This document shows positions 34,612 through 42,670 of a stretch of 42,785 bases of DNA, piece after piece. Origin of the DNA: CAYVQA01 sp045119035 (lineage in GTDB: Bacteria; Bacillota_I; Bacilli_A; ML615J-28; CAG-313). The notes beneath the pieces are model-generated. The model made no database searches and was not told the origin of the DNA. It worked only from the letters and a program-made list of their open reading frames with translations. The stretch lies in contig JBGVCU010000058.1 in the NCBI GenBank assembly GCA_045119035.1, forward strand, positions 1-42,785. The letters run 5' to 3'. Each line of letters begins with the position of its first letter. Within the stretch, counting starts at the first letter, position 1. A program made the translations under genes and the position numbers.

Positions 34612-34640
34612 TTGAAAAATTTATCAAAATATGATATTAT
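34612..34640 (+). promoter_or_regulatory. Promoter of the rsmE-mtaB-helicase-nfo operon
   Basis: TTGAAA (34612-34617), a 17-bp spacer, TATTAT (34635-34640) with TG one base upstream (extended -10). Confidence 0.7.
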
Positions 34641-34661
34641 ATATTATAGAGGTTTTTATAT

Positions 34662-35417
34662 ATGCAACGTTATATTATTAGTAAAGAACAAATATTAAAT
34701 AATCAAATAATTATGAATAAAGATGATTCGTATCATATTGCTAAAGTAATGAGAATGCAAAAAGGTGATGAATTAATTTGTACTACAGATGAATTAACTT
34801 ATCTTTGTAAAGTTGAAATTGCTGATTTAAATCAAACAACTTTAAATATCATAGATTCTTATAAAGAAATTACTGAACTTCCTGTTTATGTTTGTTTAGC
34901 GCATGGTTTAGTTATGAAAACTAAAATGGAAGAAGTTGTTGAAAAAATATCTTTACTTGGAGCAAGTGAATATCTTTTCTTCCCAATGGAAAGATCCAAT
35001 GTAAAAATGATTGATGAAAAACTTGATAAAAAATTATATAGACTTAATAAAATTGCAAAAGAAGCATCAGAAGTAGCTCATAGAACAAAAGTGCTTGAAT
35101 CAATTAATTTAAAGAATTTTAATGAATTTATTAAGTATTCAAAAAATTATGATTATTGTTTATATGCTTATGAAGAAACTAATCCACTTGATGGTAGTTT
35201 TAAAGATGTTGCAAAAAAATTGAAACCAAATGATAAACTATTAGTATTGATTGGACCTGAAGGTGGAATAAGTAAAAAAGAAGTTGAAATCTTGAATAAC
35301 AATAATTTTATTCCAATTACTTTAGGACCTAGAATTCTTCGTACTGAAGTTGCACCTACTTATGTAATGGCAGCTTTAAGTTATGAACTAGAAATAGAGG
35401 ATAAACATGAAATTTAA
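34662..35417 (+). CDS. rsmE: 16S rRNA (m3U1498) methyltransferase
   Basis: 251 residues. An N-terminal PUA-like beta domain (HIAKVMRMQKGDEL) and a C-terminal SPOUT knot domain with LIGPEGGISKKEVE and LGPRILRTEVAPTYVMAALSYELE. It methylates U1498 of 16S rRNA. Its end overlaps mtaB, the same order as in Bacillus. Confidence 0.95.
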   Translation: MQRYIISKEQILNNQIIMNKDDSYHIAKVMRMQKGDELICTTDELTYLCKVEIADLNQTTLNIIDSYKEITELPVYVCLAHGLVMKTKMEEVVEKISLLGASEYLFFPMERSNVKMIDEKLDKKLYRLNKIAKEASEVAHRTKVLESINLKNFNEFIKYSKNYDYCLYAYEETNPLDGSFKDVAKKLKPNDKLLVLIGPEGGISKKEVEILNNNNFIPITLGPRILRTEVAPTYVMAALSYELEIEDKHEI

Positions 35418-36702
35418 TATCTATACCTTAGGGTGTAAAGTAAATACTTATGAATCAGAAGCGATTACGTCTCTTTTAGAAGAAAAAGGAATGAGTCTGA
35501 CAGTTAATGATAGTGAAGCTGATGTTATAATTGTAAATACTTGTACAGTGACTCATACATCTGATAGTAAATCACGTAAGATGCTTCGTTCACTTGCAAA
35601 CAAAAATCCCAATGCATTAATTGTTGTTATGGGATGTTATTCACAATTAAATAAAGATGAAGCATCACAATTTGCAAATATTGTTATTGGAACAACAAAT
35701 AGAACTGGTATTTATGATTTTATTATGAGTTATTTAGAAACTAAACAATCAATCAATGTTGTTGATGAAATGTTTTCTAACCATGATTATGAAGAAATGC
35801 GTGTTAATAAATTAACAAAACATACAAGAGGATTTATTAAAATTCAAGATGGATGTGAAAACTTTTGTGCATATTGTGCAATTCCTTATTCAAGAGGACC
35901 AATTAGAAGTAGAAATCCTGAAAGTGTAATTAACGAAGTAAATGATTTAGTTAATCAAGGTGTTAATGAAATTATTTTAAGTGGAATTAATACTGGGACT
36001 TATGGTTATGATTTAAAAACAATTAATTTAGCTAAATTAATTGAAAGAATTTGTTTAGAAACAAATATTAAAAGAATTAGACTTTCTTCAATTGAATTAA
36101 TGGAAATTACTGATGAATTGTTAAATACAATTAAAAAATATTCTGATAGAGTTGCAAATCATTTACATATTCCACTTCAAGCTGGATGTGATAATACATT
36201 AAAAAGAATGAATAGAAAATATTTAACTGATGAATATCGTACTAAAATTAATACAATAAAAAATATGTTTGAAGATATTGCAATTACTACAGATTGTTTA
36301 GCTGGTTTTGTTGGGGAAACTGAAGAAGATTTTAATGATGCGATTAGTTTTATTAAAGAAATGAAATTTGCTAGTATGCATATTTTCCCGTATTCAAGAA
36401 GAAAAAATACTGTTGCTGATTCTTTAAGTGGACATTTAAATCCTGCTGTTATTCATAATAGAGCAAGTGTCATGATTGAAACAGCTAAAGAATTAAAAAA
36501 CCAATATGAAAGTAATTTTTTAAATAAAACTGTTAATGTTTTATTTGAAACAACTAAAAAGGGATATTATGTAGGTCATTCTAGTAATTATTTAGAAATC
36601 TATGTAAAATCTGATATTGATTTAACTAATAAATTTTGTGATGTATTAATTACATCAATTGAAAAAGATATGATGAAAGGAGAGGTAGTATGCGTTTTAT
36701 AG
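35407..36702 (+). CDS. mtaB: tRNA t6A37 methylthiotransferase MtaB
   Basis: 431 residues. The N-terminal methylthiotransferase domain has Cys10, Cys46 and Cys76 for the auxiliary iron-sulfur cluster; the radical-SAM motif is C150-x3-C154-x2-C157 (CENFCAYC). A C-terminal TRAM domain follows. It converts t6A37 to ms2t6A in tRNA-Lys. It overlaps its neighbours by about 11-13 bp on both sides. Confidence 0.95.
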   Translation: MKFNIYTLGCKVNTYESEAITSLLEEKGMSLTVNDSEADVIIVNTCTVTHTSDSKSRKMLRSLANKNPNALIVVMGCYSQLNKDEASQFANIVIGTTNRTGIYDFIMSYLETKQSINVVDEMFSNHDYEEMRVNKLTKHTRGFIKIQDGCENFCAYCAIPYSRGPIRSRNPESVINEVNDLVNQGVNEIILSGINTGTYGYDLKTINLAKLIERICLETNIKRIRLSSIELMEITDELLNTIKKYSDRVANHLHIPLQAGCDNTLKRMNRKYLTDEYRTKINTIKNMFEDIAITTDCLAGFVGETEEDFNDAISFIKEMKFASMHIFPYSRRKNTVADSLSGHLNPAVIHNRASVMIETAKELKNQYESNFLNKTVNVLFETTKKGYYVGHSSNYLEIYVKSDIDLTNKFCDVLITSIEKDMMKGEVVCVL

Positions 36703-38018
36703 ACTATAATTTAAAAGAATATTTAAATAAAGGCCTTGAAAGTATTAACTTTGTAAGTCCAACGCCTATTCAAACAATAGTTATACCTAAAGCTATTAAA
36801 AGAGAAAGTATTATTGTACAATCAGCTACAGGTAGTGGTAAAACACATTCATTCTTAATTCCAATTTTACAAAATATTGATTTATCAAAAGAAGAAGTTC
36901 AAGCTGTTATTGTTTCACCAACTCGTGAACTTGCAACTCAACTTTATGAAGTTTTCTTAAAACTTACAAAATTTTCTACTACTCCTATCAGTGTTGCACG
37001 TGCAATTGGTGGTGTTGATAGAGAACAAGAAATTAAAAAATTTACAACAAGTCAACCTCATATTGTTATTGGGACAATTGGTAGATTAAATGACTTAGTA
37101 ATTACTTCAAATGTTTTAAAGATTCATACTGCAAAAACAATTGTAATTGATGAAGCTGATATGGTTTTTGATGCAAAAGAAATTGAAGAAGTAGATAAAT
37201 TAATGGCAGTATTTCAAGGTGATCCACAATTTTTAATTTTCTCTGCAACAATTTCTCAAGGATTAAAAACATTCTTAAAGAAATATTTAAGAGGAATGGA
37301 AATAGTTACTTTAGAAGAAAAAAATCTTACTCATAAAAATATTGATCATATTATGGTTCCTTGTAAAGCAAAAGATAGAAAAGAAGTATTGCTTCAATTA
37401 ATGGATTTTATTAACCCATATTTAGGAATTATTTTTTGTAATTCAAAAGAAACTGTAGATGAAATAGCAATGTTTTTAGCTGAAAAAGGACTTAAAGTTG
37501 GTAAACTTCATGGTGATTTAGATGATAGAAATAGAAAGCAAATCTTAAAAAGAATTGCTAATCTTGAATTCAAATATGTTGTAGCAAGTGATATTGCTGC
37601 GCGTGGTATTGACATTCAAGGTGTATCTCATGTAATTAATTTTGATTTACCAAAAGAAATTGAATTCTATATCCATAGAACTGGACGTACTGCTAGATTT
37701 GATCAAACTGGTGAGGCATATAGTTTATATTCTTATCAAGATGATACGTATGTTAAAAAACTTCAAGAAAAAGGTTTAGTTGTTAGTTTCATGAAATTAA
37801 GCAATGGTACTTTAACTAAAGCTTCAGCGCCAAAACGTCAACCTACTAAAGCTAAAACTTATGAAGAAGAATTACATCAAAAAATAGTTTTACCTAAAAA
37901 AGTAAAACCTGGTTATAAGAAAAAAAGAAATGAACAAATTAAAAAATTAGTTTCTAAAGCAAAACGTCAACATATTAATGAACTATATCACAAAAGGAAC
38001 CATCGAAACAATGATTAA
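36690..38018 (+). CDS. cshB: DEAD-box RNA helicase (CshB-like)
   Basis: 442 residues. Q motif PTPIQ (24-28), motif I SATGSGKT (45-52), PTRELA, DEAD (154-157), SAT and the C-terminal HRTGRTAR (329-336). A basic tail of about 70 residues follows, useful for RNA binding. The neighbouring nfo gene matches the cshB-nfo order of Bacillus. Role: unwinding of structured RNA, cold adaptation or ribosome assembly. Confidence 0.92.
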   Translation: MRFIDYNLKEYLNKGLESINFVSPTPIQTIVIPKAIKRESIIVQSATGSGKTHSFLIPILQNIDLSKEEVQAVIVSPTRELATQLYEVFLKLTKFSTTPISVARAIGGVDREQEIKKFTTSQPHIVIGTIGRLNDLVITSNVLKIHTAKTIVIDEADMVFDAKEIEEVDKLMAVFQGDPQFLIFSATISQGLKTFLKKYLRGMEIVTLEEKNLTHKNIDHIMVPCKAKDRKEVLLQLMDFINPYLGIIFCNSKETVDEIAMFLAEKGLKVGKLHGDLDDRNRKQILKRIANLEFKYVVASDIAARGIDIQGVSHVINFDLPKEIEFYIHRTGRTARFDQTGEAYSLYSYQDDTYVKKLQEKGLVVSFMKLSNGTLTKASAPKRQPTKAKTYEEELHQKIVLPKKVKPGYKKKRNEQIKKLVSKAKRQHINELYHKRNHRNND

Positions 38019-38907
38019 AATAGGTTCACATGTAAGTAATAATGGTTTAAAAATGTTAATTGGAAGTGTAGAAGAAACTTTAGAAAATCGTGCAAATTGT
38101 ATGATGGTTTATCTTGGTGCTCCTCAAAATACATTTAGAAAACCTGTAAAAGATCAAAATGCAAAAGAAGCTTTAGCATTAGCGAATGAATATGGTATTA
38201 CAAAAGAAGATATCATTGTTCATGCTCCGTATATTGTAAATTTAGCTAATCCAGATCCTGAAAAAAGACAATATGCAATTAGTTTTTTAACTAGAGAACT
38301 AGAAATGGTTTATGAGTGCGGTTTAAAATACATGGTACTTCATCCAGGTGCACATATGAAGGAAGGTTCAAATGCTGGAGTTAAGTATATTGCTGAGGGA
38401 ATAAATCAAATATTTAGAAAAACAGCTGGTCAAGATACTGTAATTTTACTTGAAACAATGGCAGGTAAAGGTACAGAAGTAGGTCGCACTTTTGAAGAAA
38501 TTAAAGGAATTATTGATTTAGTCTATGATAAAGATCGAATTAAGGTATGTTTAGATACTTGTCATATTAATGATGGTGGTTATGATCTTGTTGATAATTA
38601 TGAAGGTGTAATTGAATCATTTGACAATATTGTAGGACTTGAAAACATTAAAGCAATTCATTTAAATGATTCTAAAAATCCTTTAGACTCACATAAAGAC
38701 CGACATGAAAATATAGGTTTTGGAACAATTGGATTTAATACATTATATAAAATTTTGACAGATCCACGTTTTGAAAATATTCCGAAAATTTTAGAAACAC
38801 CATATATTGAAAAATCTAAAATAATTTCATTAAGTCCATATAAAAAAGAAATTGAAATGTTAAGAAGTGGAATTTTTAATCCTAACTTAAAAGAAGAAAT
38901 AATTTAA
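38011..38907 (+). CDS. nfo: Endonuclease IV (AP endonuclease)
   Basis: 298 residues from ATG 38011; the frame is open earlier, but MIKIGSHVSNNG is the family's normal beginning. Further blocks: YLGAPQNTFRKP, HAPYIVNLANP, LHPGAHMKEG, LLETMAGKGTEVG, CLDTCHINDGGYD, HLNDSKNPLDSHKDRHENIGFG. These include the His/Glu/Asp ligands of the three-zinc centre. It nicks DNA at abasic sites. Overlaps the helicase gene by 8 bp. Confidence 0.95.
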   Translation: MIKIGSHVSNNGLKMLIGSVEETLENRANCMMVYLGAPQNTFRKPVKDQNAKEALALANEYGITKEDIIVHAPYIVNLANPDPEKRQYAISFLTRELEMVYECGLKYMVLHPGAHMKEGSNAGVKYIAEGINQIFRKTAGQDTVILLETMAGKGTEVGRTFEEIKGIIDLVYDKDRIKVCLDTCHINDGGYDLVDNYEGVIESFDNIVGLENIKAIHLNDSKNPLDSHKDRHENIGFGTIGFNTLYKILTDPRFENIPKILETPYIEKSKIISLSPYKKEIEMLRSGIFNPNLKEEII

Positions 38908-38944
38908 TGAAAATAGTTTACCTATTTTTTCCTATTCAAATTAA

Positions 38945-38973
38945 TTGATAAATTTGTCTAAATATTGTATAAT
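38945..38973 (+). promoter_or_regulatory. Promoter of the transposase-derived DNA-binding gene
   Basis: TTGATA (38945-38950), a 17-bp spacer, TATAAT (38968-38973). Confidence 0.8.
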
Positions 38974-38996
38974 ATACATATGAAAGGGTGAACTTT

Positions 38997-39545
38997 ATGG
39001 TAGAAAAAACTTTAGCTCCAATCGTAGAGACAGAAGAACAAAGAATCAAAAGAGAAGAAAAAGAACGATTAGAAGAAGAAAAGAAAAAGAAAAAGAAGAT
39101 GTCGAAGGTTGAAAAGAAAAAACTTCGCGTTATTAATAAATTAATTGCTGGTGAAATTAATGGTACAAAAGCAGCACAAATGCTTAAAATTTCTACTAGA
39201 CAAGTTAGAAACCTTAAACGTCAAGTATTAAATGAAGGTTTAGATGGTGTTATTCATAAGAATAAACAATATAAACCATATAACACATACGATACCGAAA
39301 TTTCAACATTTGTATGTAAATTATATAGAAGAGAGTATCGTGGAACAAACTTTAGTGCGTTTGCTAAAATTTGTCAAGAACAATATAATATTGAGGCTTC
39401 AAGAAGTACTATTTATAACTTCTTACGTAGAGGACGTATTAGAAGTCCACAAAGAAAAATTAAGAAAAGAAAGGTAGTTGCTGTAGAAGTTGCAGAAACA
39501 CCTGTTAAAAAAGCTACAACTAAGTCTAAAGTTGTAAAAAAATAA
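38997..39545 (+). CDS. Transposase-derived HTH DNA-binding protein with Lys-rich tails
   Basis: 182 residues from ATG 38997, 6 nt after AAAGGGTG. Residues about 40-150 look like the DNA-binding half of ISNCY/IS1202-type transposases: INGTKAAQMLKISTRQVRNLK (HTH), then a second helical unit with ASRSTIYNFLRRGRI. No DDE catalytic domain follows: the protein instead ends in a basic tail (KKRKVVAVEV, KKATTKSKVVKK). The N-terminus is a highly charged Glu/Lys helix. It has its own good promoter, ribosome binding site and terminator, so it looks like a settled gene rather than a dying insertion sequence. Possible transcription factor or nucleoid protein; function not known. Confidence 0.65.
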   Translation: MVEKTLAPIVETEEQRIKREEKERLEEEKKKKKKMSKVEKKKLRVINKLIAGEINGTKAAQMLKISTRQVRNLKRQVLNEGLDGVIHKNKQYKPYNTYDTEISTFVCKLYRREYRGTNFSAFAKICQEQYNIEASRSTIYNFLRRGRIRSPQRKIKKRKVVAVEVAETPVKKATTKSKVVKK

Positions 39546-39559
39546 CTACAAGAAATTAG

Positions 39560-39589
39560 AGGATTAGTTGATACTAATCCTTTTATTTA
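39560..39589 (+). terminator. Terminator after the DNA-binding gene
   Basis: AGGATTAGT (39560-39568), TGAT loop, ACTAATCCT (39573-39581), TTTTATTT. Confidence 0.85.
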
Positions 39590-39601
39590 GGAGCGTTACT
39601 T

Positions 39602-40648
39602 ATGCGTAATAATACAAAAATAGTAATGATTAAAGATGTTCAAATTGGTGGGAATAATGATGTTGTTATTCAATCAATGTGTAATATTAAAACAAGTAAT
39701 GTTTTAGATGTTGTAAAGCAAATTAATGATTTGCATAAAGCAGGTTGTAAGTTAGTAAGAGTTTCTATTATGGATATGGATGATGCATACGCTGTAAAAG
39801 AAATTAAAAAATATGTTAGTGTTCCACTTGTTGGTGATATACATTTTGATTATAAACTTGCAATTTGTGCAATCGAAAATGGTATTGATAAAATTAGAAT
39901 TAATCCTGGAAATATTGGTGGGAAAGAAAATACTTTAAAAGTAATTGAAGCATGTAAAAAATATCATGTTCCAGTTAGAATTGGTGTTAATAGCGGAAGC
40001 GTTGATAAAGAAGTACTAAGAACATCAAATGATATGGTTGAAGCTTTACTTGTTAGTTTAGAAAATTATATTAATATTTTTGAAGAAGCTAACTTTTATG
40101 ATTTAGTTTTAAGTATTAAAGCAACCGATATCGATACAACTATAAAAGCAAATTTTGAAGCATCAAAGAGATTTAAATATCCTCTTCATATTGGTTTAAC
40201 TGAAGCAGGTACTGTTCATTCTGGTCTTGTCAGAAGTAGTTATGTTTTAGGTACGCTACTTAATCAAGGAATTGGAAATACTATTAGAGTGTCTCTAACA
40301 GCTGATCCACTTGAAGAAGTTCCTGCATGTAAAGAGATACTTTCAATGTGTAATTTATTTAATAAACCTACATTAATTAGCTGTCCTACATGTGGTAGAA
40401 CAAACTACAATATGTTTGATATTATAAGAGAAATTGAACCATTTTTAAATACATTAAATAAAAAAATTAAAGTAGCTGTTATGGGATGTGTTGTAAATGG
40501 ACCTGGTGAAGCAAGAAACGCTGATATAGGTATTGCTGGTGGAAAAGATTGTGCTGTTTTATTTAAAAAAGGAGAAATAGTTAAAAAACTAAATAGTGAT
40601 GAAATTATTTCTACTTTAAAAGATGAAATATTAAAAATGGTAGATTAA
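39602..40648 (+). CDS. ispG: 4-hydroxy-3-methylbut-2-enyl diphosphate synthase (MEP pathway)
   Basis: 348 residues. TIM-barrel N-terminal part (VIQSMCNIKTSN, KLVRVSIMDMDDA, DIHFDYKLA, RINPGNIGG) and C-terminal 4Fe-4S domain with Cys261, Cys264 and Cys296 (CPTCGR; MGCVVNGPGEA). It makes HMBPP in the non-mevalonate isoprenoid route. It lies right after a terminator with no clear promoter of its own, so it may depend on read-through. GGAGCG precedes the ATG. Confidence 0.95.
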   Translation: MRNNTKIVMIKDVQIGGNNDVVIQSMCNIKTSNVLDVVKQINDLHKAGCKLVRVSIMDMDDAYAVKEIKKYVSVPLVGDIHFDYKLAICAIENGIDKIRINPGNIGGKENTLKVIEACKKYHVPVRIGVNSGSVDKEVLRTSNDMVEALLVSLENYINIFEEANFYDLVLSIKATDIDTTIKANFEASKRFKYPLHIGLTEAGTVHSGLVRSSYVLGTLLNQGIGNTIRVSLTADPLEEVPACKEILSMCNLFNKPTLISCPTCGRTNYNMFDIIREIEPFLNTLNKKIKVAVMGCVVNGPGEARNADIGIAGGKDCAVLFKKGEIVKKLNSDEIISTLKDEILKMVD

Positions 40649-40649
40649 T

Positions 40650-41285
40650 ATGAAATTAAATATTTTGTATGAAGATAAACACATTATCGTAGTAATTAAA
40701 CCAAGCGGTATTTTATCACAAGAAGATATTACGAAAGATCCTGATATGCTATCTTTAATTAAAGAATATATTAAAGTAAATGAAGAAAAAGAAGGAAATG
40801 TATATTTAGGATTAGTTCATAGACTAGATAGAATGACATCTGGAATAATGGTTTTTGCGAAAAGATCAAAAGCTGCTGCACGCTTAGCTGAACAAGTTCA
40901 AAATAATACTTTTAAAAAATCATATATTGCTTTAGTTGAAGGAAAAGTTAAAGAAACTGATACATTAAAAAATTACTTAGTTAAAAATGAAAAAGAAGTT
41001 AAATCTTATGTAACTAATGAAGTTAAAGGTAAACTTGCAATATTAGACTATGAGTTAATAAAATATATTGATAATACATCATTAGTAAAAGTTAATTTAC
41101 ATACTGGACGTCATCATCAAATTAGAGTTCAATTTTCAAATATAAATCATCCGCTTGTAGGGGATACATTATATGGAAGTAAGATTAAAACAAATCTTAA
41201 ATTACACGCATATAAATTAGAGTTTAATCATCCGATGACTAATGAAACATTAATTTTCGAAAATTACCCTGAATGGATAAAATAA
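40650..41285 (+). CDS. RluA-family pseudouridine synthase
   Basis: 211 residues, starting one base after ispG. The catalytic block GLVHRLDRMTSG carries the family Asp; LHTGRHHQIRVQFS and HPLVGDTLYG follow. No S4 domain is present, so it is a short RluA-like protein. The target uridine in rRNA or tRNA cannot be told. Co-transcribed with ispG. Confidence 0.9.
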   Translation: MKLNILYEDKHIIVVIKPSGILSQEDITKDPDMLSLIKEYIKVNEEKEGNVYLGLVHRLDRMTSGIMVFAKRSKAAARLAEQVQNNTFKKSYIALVEGKVKETDTLKNYLVKNEKEVKSYVTNEVKGKLAILDYELIKYIDNTSLVKVNLHTGRHHQIRVQFSNINHPLVGDTLYGSKIKTNLKLHAYKLEFNHPMTNETLIFENYPEWIK

Positions 41286-41295
41286 AACAATTTAT

Positions 41296-41324
41296 TTGCA
41301 AAATAAGATAATATTTGATATAAT
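41296..41324 (+). promoter_or_regulatory. Promoter of metK
   Basis: TTGCAA (41296-41301), a 17-bp spacer, TATAAT (41319-41324). Confidence 0.8.
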
Positions 41325-41327
41325 ATT

Positions 41328-41456
41328 CAAGCCATACAGAGCAGGCGAGAGACAAGCTTTATGACCCTGCAGCAACCATTCATTAATTGAAACGGTGCTA
41401 ATACTTGACTTATGGGAACTATGAAAAATTACAAGGTCCCATAATGGGGCTTTTTT
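41328..41456 (+). promoter_or_regulatory. SAM-I (S-box) riboswitch with terminator/antiterminator
   Basis: Aptamer landmarks: AGAGCAGGCGAGAGAC, ATGACCCTGCAGCAACC and GGTGCTAATAC. P1 pairs TCAAG (41328) with CTTGA (41404); P2 pairs GCAGG with CCTGC; P3 lies in the ACC...GGT arm. Expression platform: TTATGGGA (41410-41417) can pair with TCCCATAA (41437-41444) as antiterminator, or the latter joins the terminator hairpin 41434-41450 before TTTTTT. SAM should turn metK off. Confidence 0.9.
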
Positions 41457-41457
41457 A
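41434..41457 (+). terminator. Riboswitch-controlled terminator
   Basis: GGTCCC pairs with GGGGCT across an ATAAT-type loop, then TTTTTT; the hairpin shares its left arm with the antiterminator. Confidence 0.85.
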
Positions 41458-41477
41458 TATAGAAAGGAGTTTTTATT

Positions 41478-42626
41478 ATGGAAAATAAAAGAATTTTTAC
41501 TTCTGAATCTGTAACAGAAGGACATCCTGATAAGGTTTGTGACCAAATTAGTGATGCAATTTTAGATGATATTTTACGTCAAGATCCATATGCACACGTA
41601 GCATGTGAAACTACTTGTACTACTGGATTAGTTTTAGTAATGGGGGAAATTACAACTACTGGATATTGTGATATTCAAAAAATCGTAAGAGAAACTGTTG
41701 CTGAAATCGGTTATACAAGAGGAAAAATTGGATTTGATGCTGAAAATTTAGCAGTACTTGTATCAATTGATGCCCAATCACCTGATATTAATCAAGGTGT
41801 ACTTGATGGAGAAGGTGCAGGAGACCAAGGTATGATGTTTGGTTACGCAAGTGATGAAACAGCTGAATATATGCCTCTTCCAATTACACTTGCTCATAAA
41901 TTAACTAGACGTCTTACAGAAATTAGAAAATCTGGATTAACTGATCATTTACGTCCAGATGGTAAGAGCCAAGTATCTGTTGAATATGATGAAAACGGAA
42001 ATGTAAAAAGAATTGAAGCAATTGTTGTTTCAACTCAACATGATGAAAAAATCACTCAAGAAGAACTTCACGAATTAATTAGAAATGAAGTTATTAATAA
42101 AGTAATTCCACTTGAATTAATTGATGAAAATACAAAAATTTATATCAATCCAACTGGAAGATTTGTAATTGGTGGTCCAAAAGGTGATTCAGGTTTAACA
42201 GGAAGAAAAATTATTGTAGATACTTATGGTGGATATGCTCGTCATGGAGGAGGAGCATTCTCTGGAAAAGATCCAACTAAAGTAGATAGAAGTGCAGCTT
42301 ATGCAGCAAGATATGTTGCTAAAAACTTTGTTGCAGCTGGTTTTGCTAAAAAAATGGAAATCCAATTATCATATGCAATTGGTGTAGCTGAACCTACTTC
42401 AATTTCAATTGAAACATATGGTACATCTAGTTATTCTGAACAAGAATTAATTCAAATTGCAAGAAATGTATTTGATTTAACTCCAAAAGGGATAATTAAT
42501 TCTTTAGATTTAAGAAAACCAATCTATAAACAAACTGCAGCCTATGGACATTTTGGAAGAAATGATTTAGATTTACCTTGGGAAAGATTAGACAAAGTAG
42601 AAGAACTAAAAAAATATCAAAGATAA
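41478..42626 (+). CDS. metK: S-adenosylmethionine synthetase
   Basis: 382 residues. SVTEGHPDKVCDQISDAILD, GEGAGDQGMMFGYA, GGPKGDSGLTGRKI and GGGAFSGKDPTKVDRS are the ATP, methionine and pyrophosphate-binding blocks. It makes SAM from methionine and ATP, and its product should close the SAM-I riboswitch in front of it. AGAAAGGAG precedes the ATG. An insertion sequence begins 24 bp after its stop. Confidence 0.98.
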   Translation: MENKRIFTSESVTEGHPDKVCDQISDAILDDILRQDPYAHVACETTCTTGLVLVMGEITTTGYCDIQKIVRETVAEIGYTRGKIGFDAENLAVLVSIDAQSPDINQGVLDGEGAGDQGMMFGYASDETAEYMPLPITLAHKLTRRLTEIRKSGLTDHLRPDGKSQVSVEYDENGNVKRIEAIVVSTQHDEKITQEELHELIRNEVINKVIPLELIDENTKIYINPTGRFVIGGPKGDSGLTGRKIIVDTYGGYARHGGGAFSGKDPTKVDRSAAYAARYVAKNFVAAGFAKKMEIQLSYAIGVAEPTSISIETYGTSSYSEQELIQIARNVFDLTPKGIINSLDLRKPIYKQTAAYGHFGRNDLDLPWERLDKVEELKKYQR

Positions 42627-42670
42627 AATAAAAAATCACCCTTAGAACCTGTTCGGTAAAAACGGACAAG

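Noticed and set aside
37978..38010. Longer start for endonuclease IV at 37978
   Set aside because: Endonuclease IV begins with MIKIGSHVS; the upstream codons are the tail of the helicase gene in another frame.
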